Shown here one piece after another: positions 1 to 6,383 of a stretch of 13,411 nucleotides of DNA. Made by a program: the position numbers and the translations under genes. The stretch is from Actinomycetes bacterium (GTDB lineage Bacteria; Actinomycetota; Humimicrobiia; Humimicrobiales; Humimicrobiaceae). Within the stretch, counting starts at the first letter, position 1. The number at the start of each line of letters is the position of its first letter. The notes beneath the pieces were generated by a model. The model was not told the DNA's origin. It did no database searches and was given only the letters and a program-made list of their open reading frames with translations. The stretch spans positions 1-13,411 of the forward strand of contig JAUVXY010000026.1 in NCBI GenBank assembly GCA_030603375.1, in the 5' to 3' direction.

Positions 1-850
1 GGTAATCATCCGGATTAGAAACAAAATCAGTATAATGTCCTTTTATATAAGAACCATAACCAGCTGCAATATTTACCAACCCTCTGGCTACATCTGAGTC
101 AAATGTTGTAGTATCCAGGTCTGTACCTACTTTACCTACTATAAAGGAAGGCCAGATATAATCCAGCCCAGTCTTTGCAAGACCATCTTTCAGTAGCTCT
201 AAGAATTTTTTAAAAACTGCTGTATCTGCAAGCCCGCCATGTATTTCTTCGGTTCCAACTTCGTAAGATATTGGCTTTATCTCTTTTAATATGCGAAATT
301 TCTCTACATGCAAGATTAGTTCTATAGTTCTTTCTACAACAGTTTCTATTTTTATATCACTGGCAAAAATATCCACCGTAGGGTCTACATGAAGTAGATC
401 GTAACCAGCAAATAGCGCTGCCTCAAATGATTTTTTTATCCAATTCATAGACTTATCCAGATCCCATCTTTCGGTGGTTTGTATATCCTTTACCCAGGGG
501 CCTCCATGATCAACAGCAACAATTATTGGACCGCCATACCCAATGCGATAAGACAGCTCTTTTATTTTTCTTACCAGATCATACTGAGTCCAACCAGTAT
601 ATCCACCATCTATATCTACTTGATTTAGTGTAGCAGCAAACAATATAGGCGCATTTGCTCTTTTTGCTGTACGAAGCGAGGCTTTGATTACATTTTCAGA
701 ATTAGGACAAGCTGCAAATAAAGTATGACCTTCCTTTTCTTTTTGTGATATATCTTTTAATTTTTCTAGAAGTAAATCTATTATTGGAATGGATTTTTCT
801 TCTGACTGCCTTCTTAGTTTGCTATTATCAATCTTTTGTTTAATTTCCAT
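1..850 (-). CDS. Class II D-tagatose-bisphosphate aldolase, non-catalytic (GatZ/KbaZ-like) subunit, 3' partial
   Basis: The reading frame opens with ATG at 850 and stays open for 283 codons to the left window edge, so the C-terminal third is missing (family members are usually about 420 residues). Recognisable family blocks are the N-terminal LFAACPNSENVIKASLR, then ATLNQVDIDGGYTGWT (matching the GatZ block EATSNQVNQFGGYTGMT), VAVDHGGPW (GatZ: GGDHLGP), LLHVDPTVD, and YEVGTEEIHGG. In Enterobacteria such proteins assist GatY/KbaY in cleaving tagatose-1,6-bisphosphate; other homologues act on related ketose phosphates, so the substrate here is open. The first 35 or so residues form a charged extension compared with GatZ. 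No clear Shine-Dalgarno precedes the ATG. A promoter lies about 80 bp upstream, and an isomerase gene precedes it on the same strand after 277 bp, suggesting a shared sugar pathway. Family call good, substrate unknown. Confidence 0.85.
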   Translation of the reverse strand, partial: MEIKQKIDNSKLRRQSEEKSIPIIDLLLEKLKDISQKEKEGHTLFAACPNSENVIKASLRTAKRANAPILFAATLNQVDIDGGYTGWTQYDLVRKIKELSYRIGYGGPIIVAVDHGGPWVKDIQTTERWDLDKSMNWIKKSFEAALFAGYDLLHVDPTVDIFASDIKIETVVERTIELILHVEKFRILKEIKPISYEVGTEEIHGGLADTAVFKKFLELLKDGLAKTGLDYIWPSFIVGKVGTDLDTTTFDSDVARGLVNIAAGYGSYIKGHYTDFVSNPDDY

Positions 851-927
851 TTAACTGAAAATAATAATTTATTATAAACTTAATTTAAATAATTTTAAAT
901 TTTTGTGAATAATTTTGAACTATTTAA

Positions 928-955
928 ATAATAGCATGCGGACCTTTATTGTCAA
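928..955 (-). promoter_or_regulatory. Sigma-70-type promoter for the GatZ-like gene
   Basis: On the minus strand TTGACA (955-950) is followed by a 16-bp spacer and TATTAT (933-928), five of six matches to TATAAT. The predicted transcript would begin near 921 and have a leader of about 70 nt. The spacer contains the palindrome GCATGC. The sequence GAACTATT (917-924) lies just downstream of the -10 and AATAGTT (974-980) lies upstream of the -35. The same half-site makes the inverted repeat at the isomerase promoter. The rest of the 277-bp gap (851-1127) is AT-rich and I see no strong terminator or RNA gene in it. Confidence 0.6.
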
Positions 956-1127
956 GAGATTTTAGAGAATTAAAATAGTTGCAACCATTATTTCCTATCG
1001 TGTTAATGTAATAAATAATTAACAAAACAGTGGCTAAAGCTTACTTTTTACTTTTCTGCCTTAGCTAATATTTACGATTCTATTATTATAAACTCCCCTG
1101 ACACTTCCTATTCAATTAAATGTCTCA

Positions 1128-2504
1128 CTAATTTTCAATCAATTCAATATCAAACAACTCACAAAAATCTTTTATTTCACTCTTTAGGTTTCCATAAGCC
1201 ATATGGATATATTCACTTCTAAGGTTATCTACAAACTTATCAATATTTCCTTTGATTCTAATAAGAGCGTGTGGCCATATAGGATAGCCGCATTCAGCCA
1301 TTATTAATTCTTTCTTACCCTCGTCAACTGAAATTACCTCTCCTTCAGTCAAATGGAGAACATATTTAGAATTTATTCGTGCAAGCCTAATTAGGGTTAC
1401 ATCGCCAGGTTTTGCAAATAATTTAGTACAAATCCCACTTGCTTTTGCTTCGAGAGTGGGCTGTATTAGAAGCTCGGCATCCACTTTTGGATTTAGCGTC
1501 AGTTTTGGAGAAGCAGCTCCATCATCAATTAATTTTATTAAATTATCTTTTTTATTTGCTAGATTAACATCAGCGGTAAATATTGGCTCGCTTTCTTTTT
1601 TTAGTAAACTTAAAATATATGTAGAAAGAGCACCATTTGAATCATTCAGGCATGCTGACACAAAACCCCTATTGGACAGTCTACTCTGGGCAAGACATGG
1701 AGTGCAATAATTATTGCTTAGATCAAAAGCACATTTTACTCCAGTAAAATTATATCTCTCTTCTTTTATAATCTTTTCTAATGCTAAATATAGTCTAATT
1801 GATTTTTCAAAAATCTTGCTAAACTCAGGAATGCTCCTGTATTCATTTTTTAGCTTCTCATGATAATTTTTTACTTCAGGAATAGGGAATTTCTCTGCCT
1901 CAACGACCAAGGTATATTGATCTGTAAAACCTGTTAGAATACCAAAATCCTTTAGCCACTGGTTAGCATCCACTATCCCCGTAAGAATACCCATGCCTTG
2001 GCCGCCAATAGAACCGTACCGTGATTTTCTTAAAATATTTTTTACCATTGAAGCTTTTGAGTATGAAACTATTTTGCCCGTAACATCTTTATCGCTTATA
2101 TCACCATAAGCAACTCTACTTTTTATTCCAATCTCATCAAGTCCTCCATGGGTTGCAGCAAGTCCCCCTATTGACCAGGCTTTCGAATCATCAGTAGCAT
2201 ATATAATTACTGGCTTACTTATATTTCTAATAAACTGAGATATTTGGTCTGTCCAATTCCAGGTAGAAATGTAGAGAAATATCACATCTACATTCTCATC
2301 ATTAAATCTTTTTTCAACCTCATCTAGTTCATAAAAATAAGCGATTACTTTATCAATTACAACAAGATCCAAATTATTACTGATTAGTTCCTTCTTAATT
2401 TTTTCTATAGCTGTGGTATTAATCCAATTATCACCAGTTTCGTTCTTTGCCTCCCTGTGAGTGGGACATGTGACGCTTAAGAAACCTACTTTTGGCTTTC
2501 GCAT
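1128..2504 (-). CDS. L-fucose/L-arabinose isomerase family protein
   Basis: This is a 458-residue cytoplasmic protein of the FucI/AraA-like ketol isomerase superfamily, which interconverts aldoses and ketoses with a divalent metal. The evidence is the N-terminal Rossmann-like domain (residues 5-125) with VGFLSVTCPTH, the GSIGGQGMGI block (164-173, family GG(R/K)xMGM), the C-terminal block ACLNDSNGAL (284-293, family ACExDxxGAL), PGDVTLIRLAR (366-376) and IHMAYGN (433-439). Residues expected to bind metal are D261 (usually Glu), D288 and H434. The family Glu in the ACE motif is Leu286 here. The start is supported by AAAGGA six bases upstream and a consensus promoter. It precedes a GatZ-like aldolase subunit, pointing to one sugar pathway. 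The substrate could be a fucose- or arabinose-like sugar, or a sulfonated or other modified hexose, and cannot be read from sequence alone. Confidence 0.8.
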   Translation of the reverse strand: MRKPKVGFLSVTCPTHREAKNETGDNWINTTAIEKIKKELISNNLDLVVIDKVIAYFYELDEVEKRFNDENVDVIFLYISTWNWTDQISQFIRNISKPVIIYATDDSKAWSIGGLAATHGGLDEIGIKSRVAYGDISDKDVTGKIVSYSKASMVKNILRKSRYGSIGGQGMGILTGIVDANQWLKDFGILTGFTDQYTLVVEAEKFPIPEVKNYHEKLKNEYRSIPEFSKIFEKSIRLYLALEKIIKEERYNFTGVKCAFDLSNNYCTPCLAQSRLSNRGFVSACLNDSNGALSTYILSLLKKESEPIFTADVNLANKKDNLIKLIDDGAASPKLTLNPKVDAELLIQPTLEAKASGICTKLFAKPGDVTLIRLARINSKYVLHLTEGEVISVDEGKKELIMAECGYPIWPHALIRIKGNIDKFVDNLRSEYIHMAYGNLKSEIKDFCELFDIELIEN

Positions 2505-2510
2505 CTTAAA

Positions 2511-2516
2511 TCCTTT
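2511..2516 (-). promoter_or_regulatory. Ribosome binding site of the isomerase gene
   Basis: AAAGGA on the minus strand, separated by six bases from the ATG at 2504. It fixes this start codon. Confidence 0.6.
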
Positions 2517-2517
2517 C

Positions 2518-2546
2518 TAATAGTTCTATCGTCATACTAACTATTA
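2518..2546. promoter_or_regulatory. Inverted repeat, candidate operator of the isomerase promoter
   Basis: TAATAGTT (2518-2525) and AACTATTA (2539-2546) are perfect 8-bp arms separated by 13 bp. The repeat overlaps the -10 box and the predicted transcription start of the isomerase gene, which is where a repressor (for example of a sugar-responsive family) would bind. The arm sequence also occurs around the promoter of the downstream GatZ-like gene. The function is inferred from position only. Confidence 0.4.
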
Positions 2547-2572
2547 TACTTACTTGCTTAGCTTCTTGTCAA
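2543..2572 (-). promoter_or_regulatory. Consensus sigma-70 promoter of the isomerase gene
   Basis: TTGACA (2572-2567), 18-bp spacer, TATAAT (2548-2543) on the minus strand, both boxes six of six. The transcript should start near 2536, giving a leader of about 32 nt that contains the AAAGGA ribosome binding site. Confidence 0.75.
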
Positions 2573-2605
2573 TAAAAATTTAAAGTAAAAATTTCTGACA
2601 TAATG

Positions 2606-2634
2606 TTTACTCTAAAATATTTATAGTGTATACT
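2606..2634 (+). promoter_or_regulatory. Promoter of the UDG-like gene, near-leaderless
   Basis: TTTACT (2606-2611), 17-bp spacer, TATACT (2629-2634). The -10 box ends only ten bases before the ATG at 2645 and there is no Shine-Dalgarno, so the mRNA probably starts within a few bases of the start codon. Confidence 0.45.
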
Positions 2635-2644
2635 TTTTATTACC

Positions 2645-3265
2645 ATGCCAATAAGTGCCAAGGAAAGCTTAAAAGAGTTATCAGAAGAAATAATACAATG
2701 CAAGAAGTGTTTGGATTTGGCTAAGCTAAGAAAGCAGCCTGTTGCAGGAACAGGTGCATCAAATGCAAGAGTGATATTGGTAAGAAATTATCCGGAAGAA
2801 ACAGATGAAAAGACTGATATATTATCTGCTAACAACCTCCTAAGAAAGTTAATAAAAAAAATAAACCTTTCTTTAAGCAAAGATGTATATATTACCTATC
2901 TTGTTAAATGCACCCCTAAAAAAAATCCAGCCAGCGATGCAGAAAGGGGAACAACAGCTGCAAAGCCATCAAAGAAACACATAAATAATTGTATTTCTTT
3001 TTTTTCCAAAGAAATTTCTATAATTACCCCTCATATTATTATCCCGCTTGGTCTTGATGTATCCAACATCATATTAGGAAAATACTTTTCCGTGGATAAA
3101 AAATATCGCAGCATGGACAAAATACATATGAGAATATTTGAAAATCCATCTTTTAAATTAGTCCCATTTTACGAGCCAGAGGATGTTGTCTTATCTAAAA
3201 AAATTCCTGAGGATAAATACACAGAGGACTTTAAAAATTTGCATAAATTATTAAAAGTGATCTAA
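2645..3265 (+). CDS. Family 4 uracil-DNA glycosylase-like [4Fe-4S] protein with degenerate active site
   Basis: The 206-residue protein has the architecture of type 4 uracil-DNA glycosylases, which excise uracil from DNA. It has an N-terminal CKKC (19-22), LAKLRKQPVAGTGASNARVILV (25-46) matching the family LAKxRxxVVPGxGxxxAxVMFV, DVYITYLVKCTP (80-91) matching the family VYITNVVKCRPP, C116 in INNCISFF, and a central TPHIIIPLG. C19, C22, C89 and C116 are the expected iron-sulfur ligands, although C89-C116 are separated by an insertion rich in Lys, Thr and Ala. The catalytic motif GEAPG is replaced by RNYPE (47-51) and the HP(S/A) motif near the C-terminus by EP (177-178). It may therefore be a non-glycosylase member, perhaps DNA-binding. 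It is transcribed alone, divergent from the isomerase and convergent with the 3D-domain gene. Confidence 0.75.
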   Translation: MPISAKESLKELSEEIIQCKKCLDLAKLRKQPVAGTGASNARVILVRNYPEETDEKTDILSANNLLRKLIKKINLSLSKDVYITYLVKCTPKKNPASDAERGTTAAKPSKKHINNCISFFSKEISIITPHIIIPLGLDVSNIILGKYFSVDKKYRSMDKIHMRIFENPSFKLVPFYEPEDVVLSKKIPEDKYTEDFKNLHKLLKVI

Positions 3266-3326
3266 CCAGTAAAAAGTTATCATAAACCAGGGGACAAGCC
3301 ACATAAATTTCGTACAGTTAAGATAG

Positions 3327-4376
3327 TCAATCTTTTATCAGGTATACCTTTATCTTTCTTCTGCCATACCTGAAACATTCTTCAAGTGATTCAAAACAAA
3401 GATCTACCCTGTTGCCCTTTATCCATCCACCTGTATCTGCTGCCAGAGCTTCTCCATACCCCTGTATATATAATCTTGTCCCGAGAGGTATAACCCTGGG
3501 ATCAATTGCCACTATGCCTTTTCTTGCCCTGAGCCCAATTGCTGTAATGCCATTTCCATTTATATCATTACCTCCAGACCCATAAGCATAATAAGCAGTT
3601 GCCACCATGCTCCACTCCCCAATCAAAGTAAGGCCTGCAGGCTGAACTTCAGCTATCCTTTTCCTTATTTCAGAAAGTAATGTGCCCAACTCTTTTTTTT
3701 CACCTTTTACCTGCTCCAAAAGTAATTTATTTTGTTCAATACTCTTAAGCAAACTTTGTTCCTCAGCTTTTATCTCTTCTTTTAACTCTGCTATTTCATT
3801 TTTTTTCTCTTCAGATTTTCTTAATATTCTATTGTATTCTTCTTTCTCCAGGCGAAGATCTTCTATTATTTCTGCATCTCTTCTCATTATATTTTTAAAA
3901 AGATACAAACTATTCACTAATTCATTTATGTCCCGCGCACCAGTTATAACAACTGCTATATCATTATTTTTGTATTTATAAGTAAAAATTATTCTCTCTT
4001 TTAATAATTCTGTTTTGCCGTCAACGCGCTTTTTGATCTCATCTATTTTGTTATAAAGTCCCCTTAACTGAACTTCAAACAAATCTAATTTTTCATTTAA
4101 AGACTCCAGCTCTTTCCTCTTAAGCTCAACCGACATTTCTGACACAAGTATTTCTTCCAGTAGGCTTTCTTCATCACTGTTAAGTTTCGCAATCTCATTT
4201 CCAAGCTCTTTCAGTGTAATTGCGCTGATTTCCTGTGGGCTGCCAAACTGGACAACAGTCAAAACTGCCAGAATCACTAACATCTGCACAGCTATTTTTC
4301 GTAGAATAAGCTTACAGTTAAAATTATTTTTATTACCGCTATTTCTTTTGCCTGCTGTTATATATTTTCCCATCAT
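3327..4376 (-). CDS. Membrane-anchored 3D-domain protein with PcsB/CwlO-like coiled coil
   Basis: This 349-residue protein has a basic N-terminus, a single hydrophobic segment (about 27-45, signal peptide or anchor), a long coiled coil (about 55-130 and 165-245) and a C-terminal 3D domain (about 255-348). The coiled coil contains a segment (132-172) resembling the PcsB/CwlO/RipA N-terminal region that interacts with FtsEX in other Gram-positives. The 3D domain shows its three aspartates in IDPR (D292), ADTGG (D314) and RVDL (D325), plus the VIPLGTRLYIQGYG strand. 3D domains are double-psi beta-barrels related to MltA and are linked to cell-wall lysis, as in Rpf/Sps-type proteins. The role is therefore probably peptidoglycan remodelling outside the membrane. 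AGAGGA (4383-4378) is one base from the ATG at 4376 and four from the second ATG at 4373, so translation may start at the latter. Confidence 0.85.
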   Translation of the reverse strand: MMGKYITAGKRNSGNKNNFNCKLILRKIAVQMLVILAVLTVVQFGSPQEISAITLKELGNEIAKLNSDEESLLEEILVSEMSVELKRKELESLNEKLDLFEVQLRGLYNKIDEIKKRVDGKTELLKERIIFTYKYKNNDIAVVITGARDINELVNSLYLFKNIMRRDAEIIEDLRLEKEEYNRILRKSEEKKNEIAELKEEIKAEEQSLLKSIEQNKLLLEQVKGEKKELGTLLSEIRKRIAEVQPAGLTLIGEWSMVATAYYAYGSGGNDINGNGITAIGLRARKGIVAIDPRVIPLGTRLYIQGYGEALAADTGGWIKGNRVDLCFESLEECFRYGRRKIKVYLIKD

Positions 4377-4565
4377 TCCTCTTACACGCTTGCATTACCC
4401 GGATACACACAAAAAATTATTTATTAAAGAGTTATTTTAATATATTTATTAATTTTTTTATACAAAACGCTGCAATGCTAATATCACAGCTCTGAAGAAC
4501 AAAATTTTTTCTCATCTGAAAAAGTTTCCTTAAGATGCTAAACTGTTGTTCAAAGCATATCTTAT

Positions 4566-4594
4566 TTGCAAATTTAAATAAAAAAAATTATCAT
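4566..4594 (+). promoter_or_regulatory. Promoter of the phosphoesterase/ParB-like unit, near-leaderless
   Basis: TTGCAA (4566-4571), 17-bp spacer, TATCAT (4589-4594), ending eleven bases before the ATG at 4606. There is no Shine-Dalgarno between them. It sits in the 229-bp divergent gap with the 3D-domain gene. The rest of that gap is A/T tracts in which I could not assign a convincing minus-strand promoter or riboswitch. Confidence 0.4.
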
Positions 4595-4605
4595 TTATAA
4601 CCGCC

Positions 4606-5229
4606 ATGAAAATATTAGCTTTAAGCGATGAAATTGTTGAACATATATACAGCCCTTCCATAGCAAAAAGGATGCAGGATGTAGATTTTGTAATTTCCTG
4701 TGGTGACTTACCAAGTTACTACTTAGAATTTATAGTTACCATGCTGAACAAGCCCCTGTTTTATGTTTTTGGAAACCATCATAAAGATTTTATAAATACA
4801 GAAAAAGGCACTAAAAGAAATCATCCCGGAGGCTGCATAAACATTGATAATAAAATTGTTGCATACAAAGATGTATTAATTGGAGGGCTTGAGGGATCAA
4901 TAAGATATAATGCTGGCAAGCACCAATACACTGATTTTGAGATGTGCCTGAAAATTAACAGGTTAAAGCCAAAACTTTACTTAAATAAACTTTTCAAAAA
5001 AAAATATATTGATGTCCTCGTTACACATGCTCCTCCATACAAAATTCATGACGGAGAAGACCTTTGCCATAGAGGCTTTAAGTGTTTCAACAAATTTATT
5101 AAAGCCTACAAACCAAAATATTTAATACATGGCCATACTCATCTGTATGGAACCGGCAGCAACTGGCAAACAGCTGCAGGCAGCACAAAGGTTATAAATG
5201 CATATGGCTATAGGATAATAGAATTTTAA
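4606..5229 (+). CDS. Calcineurin-like metallophosphoesterase
   Basis: This 207-residue cytoplasmic protein has the ordered metal-binding motifs of the superfamily: LSD (D8), CGDL (D34), GNHH (N57, H58), THAPP (H141) and HGHTH (H175, H177). The usual second residue of the first motif (DxH) is Ile10 rather than His, as in some small phosphoesterases of this type. The enzyme should hydrolyse a phosphoester in a dinuclear metal site; the substrate is not predictable. Only eight bases separate its stop from the next gene, so the two are presumably cotranscribed. Similar phosphoesterase/ParB-like pairs are, from memory, common in Chloroflexota and related groups. A truncated relative of its first 29 codons lies at 7724-7802. 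Confidence 0.85.
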   Translation: MKILALSDEIVEHIYSPSIAKRMQDVDFVISCGDLPSYYLEFIVTMLNKPLFYVFGNHHKDFINTEKGTKRNHPGGCINIDNKIVAYKDVLIGGLEGSIRYNAGKHQYTDFEMCLKINRLKPKLYLNKLFKKKYIDVLVTHAPPYKIHDGEDLCHRGFKCFNKFIKAYKPKYLIHGHTHLYGTGSNWQTAAGSTKVINAYGYRIIEF

Positions 5230-5237
5230 CGAAAAAT

Positions 5238-6185
5238 ATGAATACTTTTAAAACCGCTGATAGCAACTCAAAACAAGAATTTGAAAATGCCCGGTTCAAA
5301 TCGCTTCTTAACAGCCTGAAATTTTTTCTCATTGGCAGAGAAAATAAACTCTTGTCGTTTGACAAGATAAAAAAAGGTCTTGGCCTCCATAATCAAAGAT
5401 ATCTTGGGATTAAAACAGTTAAAATAGACGAAATAGTAGGAAGCGTAGATAGATATAAAGATTTTGACAAACACTTTCTCCCAAAGAAAACTCATCTGAT
5501 GCAAAGATGGGCCAACATTCACAAAGCATTTTCTGCAGATATAATTCTGCCACTTGTCAAACTTTATAAAGTAGGAAATATTTATTTTGTTGTTGATGGT
5601 AATCACAGAGTAAGTGTTGCAAAAAAAGTTGGCGCCAAATATATAGATGCAGAGGTAACAGAATTTATAACTAAAATCCCTGTTACCAGAAATATGGACC
5701 CTAAAGATATGTTTATTTTAACAGAAAGAGAGAATTTTTTAGATCTCACTAAACTTAAAAAAAACAGACCCGATGCAAAAATCAATATTACCATTCCCGG
5801 AAAATATAATTTCCTGCTAAAGCAAATAAATAAGCTTATGAACCAATTAAATGAGGACAAAAAGGAAGGTGAAGAAAAAATTAATTTTGAAGAAGCATCG
5901 CTATACTGGTATGACAATATTTATTTGCCTGCTATTAGTATCATAAACCATTACAGAATAATGGAAAACTTTCCAACCAGAACCGAGCCTGACCTTTACG
6001 TGTGGATAAATGAGCACAAGCGTTATTTAAGTTTAAAATACGGGAGACCTATCGTATTAAAATTTGCCGCAAAAGATTTCTCCAGAAAATACAAAGAAAA
6101 ATTATGGTTAAGGATAAAACTAAAAATAATCAACTTAAGATATAAAATACTTTCAAAATTAAAAACTAAACTCCCGGGCAGTTAA
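5238..6185 (+). CDS. ParB-like (DUF4032-type) protein, function unknown
   Basis: This 315-residue soluble protein has a ParB/sulfiredoxin-like fold in the N-terminal half. TVKIDEIVGSVDRYKDFDKHFLP (60-82) is followed by LVKLYKVGNIYFVVDGNHRVSVAKKVGA (106-133), containing the diagnostic DGNHR box (120-124). The C-terminal half (about 170-315) is rich in Lys and aromatic residues, with YWYDNIYLPAI and a very basic tail (about 285-312), suggesting nucleic acid or membrane-surface contact. It lacks the DNA-binding helix-turn-helix of chromosomal ParB, so it is not a partitioning protein. Such proteins are often labelled transcriptional regulator or ParB nuclease without experimental support. It follows the phosphoesterase by eight bases with no evident Shine-Dalgarno, so translation may be coupled. 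Confidence 0.75.
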   Translation: MNTFKTADSNSKQEFENARFKSLLNSLKFFLIGRENKLLSFDKIKKGLGLHNQRYLGIKTVKIDEIVGSVDRYKDFDKHFLPKKTHLMQRWANIHKAFSADIILPLVKLYKVGNIYFVVDGNHRVSVAKKVGAKYIDAEVTEFITKIPVTRNMDPKDMFILTERENFLDLTKLKKNRPDAKINITIPGKYNFLLKQINKLMNQLNEDKKEGEEKINFEEASLYWYDNIYLPAISIINHYRIMENFPTRTEPDLYVWINEHKRYLSLKYGRPIVLKFAAKDFSRKYKEKLWLRIKLKIINLRYKILSKLKTKLPGS

Positions 6186-6211
6186 CTAAAGTATCGTACT
6201 CTTAGTATTTT
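6185..6211 (+). terminator. Weak hairpin-type terminator after the ParB-like gene
   Basis: ACTAAAGTA (6185-6193), loop TCG, TACT-C-TTAGT (6197-6206) forms a nine-pair stem with one bulged C, followed by ATTTT. The stem is AT-rich, so it would be weak. It starts at the last base of the stop codon. Confidence 0.35.
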
Positions 6212-6226
6212 ACCTTCAACTTACTT

Positions 6227-6361
6227 TCAATGTCCCACTCTTATTCCCAGATAATCAAGAACCTTCTTTACAATTCTGTAGCCTTCTATAAAGGCAATTA
6301 CCCTCATGTTCCCGCACCTGGGACATATTAGTGGGTTTATAATTAGTACTTGTTTATTACA
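6227..6361 (-). pseudogene. C-terminal fragment of an IS91-like transposase
   Basis: On the minus strand the codons from 6361 down to a TGA at 6227-6229 read NPLICPRCGNMRVIAFIEG followed by YRIVKKVLDYLGIRVGH. This matches the conserved tail of IS91-type (Y2, zinc-ribbon) transposases, typically DPLxCPxCGGxMRxIAFIxDxxxIxKILxHLG. A stop codon (6364-6362) cuts the frame upstream, so only about 44 codons survive, with one Gly lost from CPxCGG. The element is dead. Its upstream part is replaced by the ATPase promoter and gene. Confidence 0.65.
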
Positions 6362-6377
6362 TTATATGTAATACAAT
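6350..6377 (+). promoter_or_regulatory. Promoter of the AAA ATPase gene, predicted leaderless
   Basis: TTGTTT (6350-6355), 16-bp spacer, TACAAT (6372-6377), six bases before the ATG at 6384. Initiation would fall at or next to the start codon. No Shine-Dalgarno is present. Confidence 0.5.
6355..6373. promoter_or_regulatory. 19-bp palindrome filling the ATPase promoter spacer (candidate operator)
   Basis: TATTACAT (6355-6362) and ATGTAATA (6366-6373) are perfect 8-bp arms around TAT. The palindrome covers the whole region between the -35 and -10 boxes, overlapping each by a base or two, so a dimeric protein bound there would block RNA polymerase. The regulator is unknown. Confidence 0.5.
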
Positions 6378-6383
6378 GGTACT

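Noticed and set aside
851..1127. Small RNA or small gene in the 277-bp gap
   Set aside because: Apart from the promoter at 928-955 it is AT-rich, with no open frame with start signals and only a weak GCTAA/TTAGC pairing.
3266..3326. Terminator between the convergent UDG-like and 3D-domain genes
   Set aside because: No stem-loop followed by a T-run could be found on either strand in these 61 bases.
4377..4605. Riboswitch (for example c-di-AMP type) upstream of the 3D-domain gene
   Set aside because: Such genes are often riboswitch-controlled, but the gap is only A/T tracts and lacks the conserved G-rich blocks and long stems of the known class.
5268..5917. Two minus-strand frames opposite the ParB-like gene
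   Set aside because: Phe/Ile/Ser-rich shadows of a coding region with a clear DGNHR motif; no signals of their own.
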